Shown here: positions 26,401 to 33,936 of the stretch, piece after piece
How positions within the stretch are numbered: the first letter of the stretch is position 1
How the letters are laid out: each line of letters begins with the position of its first letter
Assembly (NCBI RefSeq): GCF_046348265.1
Contig: NZ_JAXMEO010000018.1
Direction: 5' to 3' (one strand)
From: Pelomonas sp937871895
GTDB taxonomy: Bacteria; Pseudomonadota; Gammaproteobacteria; Burkholderiales; Burkholderiaceae_C
Length of the DNA: 64,000 nt
The notes under the pieces: generated by a model
Database searches by the model: none
Seen by the model: only the letters and a program-made list of their open reading frames with translations
Told to the model about the DNA's origin: nothing
Made by a program: the position numbers and the translations under genes

Positions 26401-29400
26401 GCGCTCCAGTGCATGCTCCAGCGCGCGCGCCAGTTGCGAGAGTTCCTCGTAGCCGACGGTGGCCGCGGCTCCGGCCAGGGCGTGAGCCTGGGCCTCAGGG
26501 CCAGTGGGCAGGGGCGTGCCGGGTTCGGCCGCCCAGCCCGCCAGGCCATCCTGCAGGCGCCGCGAGAGCTCGTCGGCCTCGCTGAGGAAGATGTTGAAAA
26601 GCGTGGCGCTGATTTCCAGCGGCCCGATGTGCTTGACCTCTTCGACTTCAGGTTCGGGTTCCGCGATGGGCTCAGGGACAGGCTCGGCCGCGCGCTCCGC
26701 CGGCGCTTCAGTAACCGCCTCGGCGGCCCGTTCGGCGGCGAGATCGGCGGCGAGATCGACAACCGGCTCGGCGACCAGCTCAGCGACCGGCTCGACAACC
26801 GGTACCGCGCTCAAGGCCTCCAGGACCTCGTGCGGCTCGGCGCTGGGTGCATCAGCACCGGCCTCTGCCGCGTCAGGCATGGACAGGCTGGCGATGGCCT
26901 CGGCCTCCACTTCGGTGAGCGGCGCACCGGTGGTGCTGCCGCCCAGGTCGAGGTCCAGGCCCAGCGGCGATTCTGTGACGGCTTCGGAAGCAGCGCTGGG
27001 CTCGGCCAGCACCATGGGTTCGATGACCTCGGTGTCGCTGAAGGCCTGCGTCTGCGGCGCGGCGCCCGGATGCAAGGCAGAGCGCAGGTCGTCGAGTTCG
27101 CCAAGGCTGCCGGCTTCCGTGCCGGCCTCAATCACCTCGATGCCGTCGAAGCTCTCCAGTTCGATCTCAGGCAAGCTGTCCGGCAGTTCGGCCACTGGGG
27201 CCTCGGGCTCGATGTCGAGCACGAACTCGGGGGCCAGCGGCGGCGCGGGAGCATCGACTTCGATGACCTGGGGCTCAGGCTGGGCAGCGGGCTCAGTGGC
27301 GGCGGCAGTTTCGGCACGAGGCGCAGCCTCGGGCAGAGCTTCAAGCGTGACGTCGAGCGCGGCAGCAGCACCCAGCGGCAGCAGTTCACCGTTCAGGCGC
27401 AGCGCATCGGCGCTGGCCCGCAGCGGCGCCGAGGCGGACATGCCGGGCTGCGCGCCGCCAATCTGGGCACGCCAGTGCGCGAGGTAGTCCAGCGCTTCGT
27501 GGCTGAAGGCTTGCAGGGAGACGTCGGCCGTTGGCTGCATCTCGGCCAGCCGGCTGTTGTAGAGCTGCTCGCAGGCCCAGGCACCTTCGCCAAAGTCATT
27601 GAGCCCGACCATGCGCGAGCTGCCCTTGAGCGTGTGGAAGGCACGGCGAACCACCGTGAGCTGCTCCAGGTCGGCAGGCGCCTCGCGCAGTGCGGTCAGC
27701 GCGGTACGTGCGCGCTCGATGACCTCGTCGGCTTCCTCCAGGAAGATTTCGAGCATCTCGGGGTCGTCCACCAGATCGACAGCTTGTTGCGCAGGGGCTG
27801 GGGCGGGTGCTGGCGCGGCGACAGGCGCTGCCACGGCCGGCGCAGGGGCTGGCGCACTGGCGGCCAGATCAAGGCTGGGCAGGCCCATGTCGGCCAGGTC
27901 GACATGCGGCAAGGCCGGCTCGGGATGCGGGGCGGCTTCGTAGCCGCCATCCAGCGTCTCGACATCGAAGCCGCTGGCAGCGAAGTCGGGCAACTCGACG
28001 GCGCCTTCGCGGCGCCCCATCACGGGTTCGAGGCGACCCGAAATCGGGTCGAAACGGAACATGCTCTTGGCCAGATGCGGCTGCACGCTGAGCATGTCGA
28101 TCAAAAAGCCGAGCGCGCCCAGGTTGGTGGCCAGGCGTTCGAAGGCACCAATGGCGCCCGCGCGTTGGAAGTCGATTTCGGTGTTGGCCAGGCCATCCAC
28201 CTCATCGCGCATGTGCAGCGCCGCCTGAGCCGCCTGCTCCATGCCGAGCACGCTGAGCACGCCGCGCATGGCCGACAACTGGCCGGGCACCGGGATCAGC
28301 TTGGCGCGCTGGCTGGGGTCGCGGAAGTATTCATCGCACTGGCGCTCGACCTCGGAGAGGCTGGCGCGCAGTTCGTGCACCACGCTGCCCAGGGTCTGGC
28401 GGTCGGAGACGCGGCGGTAGAGCTCCTCCATCCAGTCTTCCAGCGGCTCGGACGGCTGGTTGTGCCCGACGGCATCGACGCGGCGCGCGAGGCGGCGCAC
28501 GCGGTCGGCCTGGTCGGCCTGGTCAAAGGCCGCATCGTCAAGCGCGGCCTCGATGTAGAGCACGCTGGTGGCGACTTCCATCGCCAGCGCAGGCGCCGGC
28601 GGCTGGCCGGAGCGCAGTGTGGACACGACAGCGCGCTGCAGGGTCTGGGCCAGCACCTCGCCACTCGGGAAGAGCCGGGTCAGGGACTCGCCCAGTGCCG
28701 CGAACTGCTCATCCAGACTGGCCAGCCGGTGGGCATCGCCCTCGGCAGCGGCAGACCAGCTCTCCTTGGCTGCGAGCACACGGCGCTTGGCCTGAGCCAC
28801 CCACGCCGGGTCGACTCGGCCGAGCGAGCTGTCGTCGTAGTTGCCCACATCCTCGTCGGCCAGGCGCCAGGCCTCGTGCACGGCCAACAGCCGCGGGCAG
28901 CCGCCCTGGGCCACCTTGGCCTGGGCGCAGAAGAAGAGCAGGTCATGCGCCAGGCGCTCAGACGCTTCGGGCTGGCCCTGTACCACCGAGCGCAGCTCGT
29001 GCAGCAGGCGCGAGCCCAGGCGCTTCATGTAGTCGTCCACCGGCAGCAGGCGCAAGGCCTGGCCCTCGAAGAAGGCACCCGCCAGTTGCCACAGCGTGCG
29101 GGCGTTGGACGGGTTGATCGAGGCGGCCAGTCCGGCGCACAGATTGCTGAGGTTGGCCGCATGGCTGGGCATGGGCGTGCGCATCTGGCGCAGCAGCGCG
29201 GCCTCGAAGGGCGCACGCACGGCCTCGGGCGAGCGCGGCAGCACACCGTCTTCCAGGGGAATCTCTTGCCAGGCCCACTCGTGGGTCCAGAGGTCGGCGG
29301 GATGGATGCGCGTGACGCCGTTGAGCTGCTGCAACTCCCGATAGACCGGGAACAGCGACAAGGGCGAGGTCTTGGTGCCGGCCAGCAGGCGGGCGACGTA

Positions 29401-29754
29401 GGACATCAGCGCAAAGTCAGCGCGCTCAATGGCCTCGACGTGGCGCAGGTCCACCTCCAGCGGGTTCTGCGCCAGGCGCTGGACCGTTGCTTCGGAGGCG
29501 CGCAGCACGGTGGCCCCGGCAGGCAGGCCCACCAGGGACAACACGCCGACCACCTGATGCAGTTGCGCGGCCGCCTGCTGCAGCGGCACGCTGGGCTGCG
29601 AGGCGTCGAAGCCGGTGCGGCTGACGTCGGCGTCGCGGATGAGGCGGCGCAGGGTCTTGTGGACGCTCTCAAGCGAGCGGCGCAGTTCGTCCTGAACCCA
29701 CGCCAGCGGGCTCAGGTCGGCCTGTTGATCTTGGTCTCGCGAGAGCTGGTCCAT
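23443..29754 (-). CDS. chpA: Type IV pilus hybrid histidine kinase/response regulator ChpA (PilL)
   Basis: 2103 residues, the multidomain CheA of the Pil-Chp system that controls twitching motility. Three Hpt-like sites with a histidine are visible: FHTLKGSSRM near residue 708, HALAGAAATVG near 1091, and HTFKGGARLAG near 1333. The N-terminal 600 residues contain further degenerate Hpt-like repeats. Long Ala/Glu/Pro linkers occupy about 810-1030 and 1190-1300. The ATPase N-box (SVAHGIEAAE) is near 1688; a CheW-like domain follows. The receiver starts at VDDSLTVRRV near 1980 with its phospho-Asp in SDIEMPRMDG near 2028. It lies 12 bp after the pilJ 3' part. Confidence 0.95.
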   Translation of the reverse strand: MDQLSRDQDQQADLSPLAWVQDELRRSLESVHKTLRRLIRDADVSRTGFDASQPSVPLQQAAAQLHQVVGVLSLVGLPAGATVLRASEATVQRLAQNPLEVDLRHVEAIERADFALMSYVARLLAGTKTSPLSLFPVYRELQQLNGVTRIHPADLWTHEWAWQEIPLEDGVLPRSPEAVRAPFEAALLRQMRTPMPSHAANLSNLCAGLAASINPSNARTLWQLAGAFFEGQALRLLPVDDYMKRLGSRLLHELRSVVQGQPEASERLAHDLLFFCAQAKVAQGGCPRLLAVHEAWRLADEDVGNYDDSSLGRVDPAWVAQAKRRVLAAKESWSAAAEGDAHRLASLDEQFAALGESLTRLFPSGEVLAQTLQRAVVSTLRSGQPPAPALAMEVATSVLYIEAALDDAAFDQADQADRVRRLARRVDAVGHNQPSEPLEDWMEELYRRVSDRQTLGSVVHELRASLSEVERQCDEYFRDPSQRAKLIPVPGQLSAMRGVLSVLGMEQAAQAALHMRDEVDGLANTEIDFQRAGAIGAFERLATNLGALGFLIDMLSVQPHLAKSMFRFDPISGRLEPVMGRREGAVELPDFAASGFDVETLDGGYEAAPHPEPALPHVDLADMGLPSLDLAASAPAPAPAVAAPVAAPAPAPAPAQQAVDLVDDPEMLEIFLEEADEVIERARTALTALREAPADLEQLTVVRRAFHTLKGSSRMVGLNDFGEGAWACEQLYNSRLAEMQPTADVSLQAFSHEALDYLAHWRAQIGGAQPGMSASAPLRASADALRLNGELLPLGAAAALDVTLEALPEAAPRAETAAATEPAAQPEPQVIEVDAPAPPLAPEFVLDIEPEAPVAELPDSLPEIELESFDGIEVIEAGTEAGSLGELDDLRSALHPGAAPQTQAFSDTEVIEPMVLAEPSAASEAVTESPLGLDLDLGGSTTGAPLTEVEAEAIASLSMPDAAEAGADAPSAEPHEVLEALSAVPVVEPVAELVAEPVVDLAADLAAERAAEAVTEAPAERAAEPVPEPIAEPEPEVEEVKHIGPLEISATLFNIFLSEADELSRRLQDGLAGWAAEPGTPLPTGPEAQAHALAGAAATVGYEELSQLARALEHALERAQRAAYFEPETVALFLRAAEDVRQLLHQFAAGFLKAHDAEIVAALNAFDPPEAAETEAGTVMGLPRDFGHDEDEHQATTAVPLDEAPATVAGDLAPEAAALGDFAQSTEPTPEPTADAATAVDDDADAPESTLHAPLAMDEPGEPVAAVALEPAAEAASEAAPEASSGDQIDPELYPIFEEEGVDLLAQLHAALRDWLEAPGELGRSDASMRALHTFKGGARLAGAMRLGELAHQLESSVEALLRAGQAGHADVQALQDQADALEHSFEQLGRSLSGAAATPAAPAPVIAAPAPVVAPIAEPEPQSVLAAAEPPAPEPVAPAAVDAIVVPAEPPRYTPPVEEAAPAVVREIDWSRWSADETEAPAATESLALAQAQVRVRGALLERMAMQAGEVSIRRARLESELGQIKGALVDLDDNLERIRAQLRELELQAEAQMHIQQELAQSGGREFDPLEFDRYTRFQELTRMLAESVGDVATLQRTLGRSVQTGEDELAAQSRLTRELQDDLLRTRLVSFDSIGERLHRVVRQAARDSGKQVRLDIQGAQTEIDRSVLERMAGPFEHLLRNSVAHGIEAAEARQQAGKDATGVLRLDVSQQGNEVLLRFSDDGAGLNLERIRRRGEESGLLQPGAEVDAGRLHRLIFEPGFSTASEVTELSGRGVGMDVVRAEVNTLGGSIETDSTPGQGTSFLLRLPLTTALTKIVLLRSGDQVVAVPATLMDSVQRTPVAAVESAYGTGHLAYGADQLPFYWLGGLLGQSGRGHTAGRHAPVVIVRSGQSRLALHVDEVVGNQEVVVKNLGPQLSRVPALAGISLLASGDVALIYNVVALADRYGAEARARVSVDAPVVETVAEPTDQAPLIMVVDDSLTVRRVTQRLLERVGYRVRLAKDGLDAMEQLAADELPVVVLSDIEMPRMDGFDLVRNMRADARLANLPVIMITSRIAQKHRDYASQLGVQHYLGKPYDEEQLLGVIAGFARTGLHRRSE

Positions 29755-29766
29755 GCCGGCGGGCGA

Positions 29767-30696
29767 TCAAGCAACTTTGAATCGAGTCACCGAGGCGCGC
29801 AGCGCTTCGGCAGATCGCGACAGCTCATGCACCATCTGCGCAGTGGAGCGCGTGCCCTCGGAGGTCTGCTCGGTCACCGCGAAGATGTGCTGGATGTTGG
29901 ACGCCACCTCGTTGGCCTGCTGAGCTTCCTGGCGCGCCTGGCCGGAGATTCGAACAATCAGCTCGTCCAGCTCGCGCGACACGCGGTCGATGTCTTCCAG
30001 CGCCTTGCCGGCCGCGTCAGACAGTTGCGTACCTTCCACCACCCCGCGCGTCGAGCGCTCCATGGCGGCCACGGCGTCATGGGTGTCGGTCTGAATGGCC
30101 TTCACGAGGGCGGCGATTCGCCGCGTCGCGTCGCCGGAGCGTTCAGCCAGACGCTGCACTTCTTCCGCCACCACCGAGAAGCCGCGACCGGCTTCACCGG
30201 CCGAGGCGGCCTGGATGGCGGCGTTCAAGGCCAGCACGTTCGTCTGCTCCGTAATGTCCGAGATCAGCTCCGTGATCTCGCCGATTTCCTGTGACGACTC
30301 GCCCAGCCGCTTGATGCGCTTGGACGTCTCCTGGATGGAGTCACGGATGGTGTTCATACCGGCGATGTTGTTCTGCATCGCCTCCTTGCCTTGCTCGGCA
30401 GCCTGACGAGATTGGCGGGCCACATCGGCCGTCGCCTGCGCTTGCGCGGACACCTCGTTGATTCGGCTCGCCATCTGCAGCACGGCCTCACCAGTGGAGC
30501 GGATCTCGTGCAGCTGTTCCTTGGACGCCGCGAGCAGGTCGGTCGAGGTTTGGTCCACCGCCGCCGTCGTGTCCGTCACGCGCGCTGCCGTGCCCTGCAC
30601 CTGGCCGACGAGGTTGCGCAACTCCTCCACCGTGTAGTTCACGGAGTCGGCGATCGCGCCGGTGATGTCCTCGGTCACGGTGGCTGTCTGGGTCAA
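29767..30696 (-). CDS. pilJ: PilJ chemoreceptor, 3' part (signalling domain) after frameshift
   Basis: This 309-residue frame is the cytoplasmic half of PilJ: the HAMP end plus the MCP signalling domain (tip GRGFSVVAEEVQRLAERSGDA). It has no membrane helix of its own. Its apparent start is the TTG that encodes Leu in the normal PilJ segment GDLTQTATVTED, overlapping the stop codon of the 5' part. Reading upstream in this frame continues the PilJ sequence as VAEGDLTQ, so the frame is the natural continuation of the 5' part displaced by one base. Unless the shift is a sequencing error, this half alone would be cytosolic and disconnected from its sensor. Confidence 0.85.
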   Translation of the reverse strand: MTQTATVTEDITGAIADSVNYTVEELRNLVGQVQGTAARVTDTTAAVDQTSTDLLAASKEQLHEIRSTGEAVLQMASRINEVSAQAQATADVARQSRQAAEQGKEAMQNNIAGMNTIRDSIQETSKRIKRLGESSQEIGEITELISDITEQTNVLALNAAIQAASAGEAGRGFSVVAEEVQRLAERSGDATRRIAALVKAIQTDTHDAVAAMERSTRGVVEGTQLSDAAGKALEDIDRVSRELDELIVRISGQARQEAQQANEVASNIQHIFAVTEQTSEGTRSTAQMVHELSRSAEALRASVTRFKVA

Positions 30697-32102
30697 GTCA
30701 CCTTCAGCGACCGCGCCAGTTCGTTCATCAATCGCAAAATGGCCGCCTGGTTGGCGTCATTCACGCGCTTGGCCTCTTGCTCCTGCGCCTCGGCTTCGCG
30801 GCGCTGGGCTTCAGCGATTTCAGCGCGGCGTTCCTGGTCGGCCAGATAGAGGCGCAGGAAGCCGAAGGCACCGCCCACCAGGGCGACCAGCGACAGCAAC
30901 ATGAAGGCGATCAAACCAAAGCCGGCGCCACCGGACTTTTCCAGGTCATTGGCCACCTGCTCCAGGCCCTTGCGCAGCGGCTCGGAGTCACCCAGCATGG
31001 CGGTCTGGGCTTCACGCGCGGCCACCAGGCCTTGCAGGTTGCCCAGAATGGCGGAGGCTTGAGTGCGGGTCTGCTCGTACTGCTTGAGCAGGGTCTTGAG
31101 GTTTTCCTTCAGTTGCGCATCGCGTGCGGCGGGCAGGCGCAGCTCGGCACTGCCGCTGATCAAAGCTTCGGTGATGAGCTTGAAGGCGTTCAAGTCCTTG
31201 CCGAGCAGGAACACGGCTTCGGTGCTCACGCCTTCGGCGGTCAGGAACTCGTTGGCGCTCTTGCCGATCCGCTGCGTCAGCATCACGAGCTGACCGACGG
31301 CAGAAATCTCGGCCGCCGAGCTGTTGATTTGCAGCGCCTGCGACGACACCGCCTCGGCGGATTCGAGCAAGTCACTCGACTGGCGGTTGATGGCGCGCAG
31401 CGCTTGACCGATCTGGGTCAGCACCTTTTCCTGGTCCTGCACGGTCTTGCCGTTCTTCTCGGCGCGGTCCACCAAGGGCTGCAGCGATTCCAGCGAAGGC
31501 TGCACCGCAGCAGGCGCCTGGGCGAGGTCGCCCTGGCCCGTCCGCAAGCTGCCCACCACACTGGTGAGGGTGCTGACCGACTCGCGCAATTCCGCGAACG
31601 CCGCCGTGTTGCCGACCAGAGCCGCCGACACGGACTTCGCCATCCGCTGCGAGTGCATCAGCGCCTGACCGGCGCCGCGCACCTGCGCCGCGCTGCGATT
31701 GCCGCTGACCAGCACCATCGTGACGCTGAGACCCGTGCCCAGCAGACCGGCGACGACCAGGCCCGTCAGCACGCGCTGGCGGTGGCGGCCGAAAAGGTCG
31801 CGCAGCTTGTCGGCGCCCGACTTGGGTTGGAGGTCCGCGCCTTCGATCAGGGTCGAGGGCCCAAAGCTCATCGTCGTGGAGGCGAACTCGCTGTTCGGCC
31901 CCAGTTCGCTCGGCGCGACGGGCGTGATGATCGAGGGCGTGGCGTCGGCACGGAACATCGTGTCGGGGCCGACCAGGATCGAGTCGGAGGCGCGCGTCGC
32001 GTCGAATGCCGCCTCGCTGCCATCACTCACCAGATCGGTGTCCGGCGCCTCCGCGCCCTCAGTGGTGTCCGTCTTTCCGCGAATCTTGTCCAGGAGGCTC
32101 AT
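30693..32102 (-). CDS. pilJ: PilJ chemoreceptor, 5' part (sensor, membrane helices, HAMP) before frameshift
   Basis: 469 residues from ATG 32100-32102, which has a GAGGGTGAG Shine-Dalgarno-like sequence just upstream. An acidic N-terminal cytoplasmic region is followed by a membrane helix (about 113-135), a periplasmic PilJ sensor region (segments HSQRMAKSV and MLTQRIGKSANEFL, both typical of the PilJ N-terminal domain), a second membrane helix (about 397-420) and a HAMP domain. The frame ends prematurely in the HAMP. Joined with the downstream frame the protein would be about 778 residues, the normal length for betaproteobacterial PilJ. PilJ senses signals at pilus poles and controls ChpA. 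Confidence 0.85.
   Translation of the reverse strand: MSLLDKIRGKTDTTEGAEAPDTDLVSDGSEAAFDATRASDSILVGPDTMFRADATPSIITPVAPSELGPNSEFASTTMSFGPSTLIEGADLQPKSGADKLRDLFGRHRQRVLTGLVVAGLLGTGLSVTMVLVSGNRSAAQVRGAGQALMHSQRMAKSVSAALVGNTAAFAELRESVSTLTSVVGSLRTGQGDLAQAPAAVQPSLESLQPLVDRAEKNGKTVQDQEKVLTQIGQALRAINRQSSDLLESAEAVSSQALQINSSAAEISAVGQLVMLTQRIGKSANEFLTAEGVSTEAVFLLGKDLNAFKLITEALISGSAELRLPAARDAQLKENLKTLLKQYEQTRTQASAILGNLQGLVAAREAQTAMLGDSEPLRKGLEQVANDLEKSGGAGFGLIAFMLLSLVALVGGAFGFLRLYLADQERRAEIAEAQRREAEAQEQEAKRVNDANQAAILRLMNELARSLKVT
30709..30719 (-). other. pilJ: Single-base frameshift inside pilJ
   Basis: The 5' frame reads NELARSLKVT and stops; the next frame reads AVAEGDLTQTATVTED. PilJ homologues run through this HAMP-to-signalling junction as NEL-x-x-VAEGDLTQ. 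Adding one G to the run at CTGG (so CTGGGCGCGGTC) would restore L-G-A-V-A-E-G-D-L. No slippery heptamer of the programmed -1 type is visible. It is either a sequencing/assembly error or a real loss-of-function mutation. Confidence 0.8.
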
Positions 32103-32148
32103 CTCACCCTCGTTCTTTCCAAGTGCAGGCGCAGGCAATGCGCCACTA

Positions 32149-32676
32149 TCAGACCACCACGCGCAGGAAGTGCTCCTGCCGCGAAAGCGCTTCGAGATCG
32201 ATCACCTGCCAGCGGCGGCCGTTGTCGTCGACCCGCATCGGGCCGGCAAAACGCGGGCGCGCGCCTTGCGGCTGGTCAGCCGCCAGTGGCAGTTGTGCGT
32301 CGCTGCGCAGGCCGCTGAGGCGGTCCACGAGCAAGGCGCAATTGAGGCCCAGATCGGTGTGCAGGGCCACAAGCCGACTCTGCGCCGTCTGGACGCGCGG
32401 GCCGGGGTCACGCAGGCCGAGCAACACGGCCAGGTCAATGACGGTGTAGAGCCCGCCCCGCAAGTTGGCCACGCCCGCCATCCAGGGCTTGGCGTAGGGC
32501 ACGGGCTTGAGGGGCACCGGCGCAAAGATTTCGCTGGCCTGCTTGAGCGAGAACAGCATGCCCGCCCCCGCGCACTCGACAGCCAGCCAGTTGGCCGTGA
32601 CGGTTTGTTCGCGAGCAGCCTGCATCCGCGCCGCGAGGCGCTCCTGCAGTTCGCGCAGCGCTTGACGGTTGGCCAT
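32149..32676 (-). CDS. pilI: Type IV pilus chemosensory adaptor PilI (CheW-like)
   Basis: 175 residues from ATG 32674-32676; an upstream TTG at 32712 in the same frame is less likely. It is a single CheW domain with the segments LAVECAGAGMLFSLKQASEI, WMAGVANLRGGLYTVIDLAVLLG and the C-terminal WQVIDLEALSRQEHFLRVVV. CheW-type adaptors couple the receptor PilJ to the kinase ChpA. It lies between pilH and pilJ on the same strand, in the canonical order pilG-pilH-pilI-pilJ-chpA. A methyltransferase pilK is absent, as is usual in this group. Confidence 0.9.
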   Translation of the reverse strand: MANRQALRELQERLAARMQAAREQTVTANWLAVECAGAGMLFSLKQASEIFAPVPLKPVPYAKPWMAGVANLRGGLYTVIDLAVLLGLRDPGPRVQTAQSRLVALHTDLGLNCALLVDRLSGLRSDAQLPLAADQPQGARPRFAGPMRVDDNGRRWQVIDLEALSRQEHFLRVVV

Positions 32677-32733
32677 CAGTGCCGCCCGGCCGCCAGACGG
32701 CGCGGCAAGCAATGGGTGGTGGTGGCTGTCATG

Positions 32734-33099
32734 TCAGCCCAGCGCCTTGATCTTGGCAATCAGCTCGTCCGACTTGACGGGCTTGACGACGTAGTCGGTA
32801 GCGCCCTGGCGCATGCCCCAGACGCGGTCGGTCTCGAGACTCTTGCTGGTGCACATGATCACCGGCACACCGACGAAGCGCTCGTCCCGGGTGATCGCGC
32901 GGGTCAGCTGGAAGCCGTTCTGGCCGGGCATGACCACGTCCATCAGGATCAGGTCGGGCTTGGCTTCGGCCAGGCGCTTCATGGCCTCCTCGCCGTTCTC
33001 GGCGGTGCGCACCGAGTAGCCACGCTTCGTCAACATCTCGGACAGCGCATGCAGTTCGGTCTTGGAGTCGTCAACCAACAGGATGTTATGGATGGTCAT
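32734..33099 (-). CDS. pilH: Twitching motility response regulator PilH
   Basis: 121 residues, a stand-alone receiver domain. The acidic pair is in ILLVDDSKTE, the phospho-acceptor aspartate in LILMDVVMPG near residue 52, the conserved Thr/Ser in MCTSKS, and the lysine in VVKPVKSDEL. No output domain is present. PilH acts on PilU-linked pilus retraction or as a phosphate sink for ChpA. It follows pilG by 20 bp. The second receiver of the pair is about as long as CheY. Confidence 0.95.
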   Translation of the reverse strand: MTIHNILLVDDSKTELHALSEMLTKRGYSVRTAENGEEAMKRLAEAKPDLILMDVVMPGQNGFQLTRAITRDERFVGVPVIMCTSKSLETDRVWGMRQGATDYVVKPVKSDELIAKIKALG

Positions 33100-33119
33100 G
33101 TCGATCTCTCGGGCGATCC

Positions 33120-33527
33120 TCAGGGGCGGTGCTGGCGCACGGCCTGCAACAGCTGGTCTTTGGTGAAGGGCTTGGTCAGGTAGTCCTGCGAGCCCACCAT
33201 GCGGCCCCGGGCCTTGTCGAACAGGCCGTCCTTGGAGGACAGCATGATCACGGGCACGGCGGCGAACTGCGGATTGCGCTTGATGATGGCGCAGGTTTGA
33301 TAGCCATCCAGGCGCGGCATCAAGATGTCACAAAAAACCAGGTCGGGGCGGAAGTCGCCCAGCTTGGCCAAGGCGTCAAAACCGTCCTCGGCGAGCGCGA
33401 CTTCATAGCCACCCTGCTTGAGAAAAATCTCGGCGCTGCGACGGATGGTGTTGCTGTCATCGATGACGAGCACGCGAGCCGTTGCCTGCGTGCCTTGCGG
33501 TCCAACTTCAACTGCCTGAAGCTCCAA
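33120..33527 (-). CDS. pilG: Twitching motility response regulator PilG
   Basis: 135 residues: a short N-terminal extension and one CheY-like receiver. The acidic pair is in VLVIDDSNTIRRSAEIFL, the acceptor aspartate in LVFCDILMPRLDG, and the lysine in YLTKPFTKDQLL. The segment DSNTIRRSAEIFLKQGGYE is typical of PilG and separates it from PilH. PilG stimulates pilus extension. It is the first gene of the Pil-Chp operon, with about 100 bp between it and the rubredoxin gene upstream. Confidence 0.95.
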   Translation of the reverse strand: MELQAVEVGPQGTQATARVLVIDDSNTIRRSAEIFLKQGGYEVALAEDGFDALAKLGDFRPDLVFCDILMPRLDGYQTCAIIKRNPQFAAVPVIMLSSKDGLFDKARGRMVGSQDYLTKPFTKDQLLQAVRQHRP

Positions 33528-33631
33528 ACCCTGTCTCCTCAGTGGCTCATCCCTCTGCCAAGACCCAGTGGCCGCGCAGCTCGAACGCCCATCGTCAACC
33601 TAACCCAAGGGCGAGGGCGCCGTGATCGACT

Positions 33632-33805
33632 TCAGATGGCCACCATCTCGAAGTCGTCCTTGCGCGCGCCGCACTCAGGACAGGTCCAGTTCATGTCCAC
33701 GTCGGCCCAAGCAGTTCCTGGCGCAATGCCATGCTCGGGGTCTCCGGCGGCCTCGTCGTAAATCCATCCGCAGATCAGGCACATCCAGGTCTTCGGTTCA
33801 CTCAC
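33632..33805 (-). CDS. Rubredoxin
   Basis: 57 residues from GTG 33803-33805 to TGA 33632-33634, too short for a usual ORF cutoff. The four iron-ligand cysteines are in MCLICGWIYDEA and WTCPECGARKDDFEM, i.e. CxxC near residue 9 and CPxCG near residue 42, separated by about 30 residues as in rubredoxins. It is a small electron carrier. It is divergent from thiD and lies just upstream of pilG, a common order (rubredoxin-thiD-hemL) in betaproteobacteria. Confidence 0.94.
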   Translation of the reverse strand: MSEPKTWMCLICGWIYDEAAGDPEHGIAPGTAWADVDMNWTCPECGARKDDFEMVAI

Positions 33806-33833
33806 GATGCCGTCTTCTTATGGGGTTGCTCAC

Positions 33834-33851
33834 TACAATCGATTCATTCTA
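33834..33851. promoter_or_regulatory. Facing -10-like elements between rubredoxin and thiD
   Basis: TACAAT on the plus strand (33834-33839) and TAGAAT on the minus strand (33846-33851) lie close together in the 131-bp divergent gap. Each would serve the gene it points to: thiD (leader of about 90 nt) and rubredoxin (leader of about 35 nt). No strong -35 hexamers are seen. Confidence 0.35.
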
Positions 33852-33936
33852 GCCACGCGAAATCATGCGCCTGCTGAGGGCAAACACAGGGTAAAAGCAG
33901 CATCCTTTTCTGCGTTCGCGTGAAGCCCTCCACACC

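Noticed and set aside
25699..30294. A 1531-codon open frame antisense to chpA
   Set aside because: It has no recognisable domain, its composition (Arg, Gly, His, Gln-rich) is typical of the complement of a GC-rich gene, and chpA on the opposite strand has clear domains.
30693..30725. Programmed -1 frameshift in pilJ
   Set aside because: No X XXY YYZ slippery heptamer or obvious downstream pseudoknot was seen; an indel is a simpler explanation.
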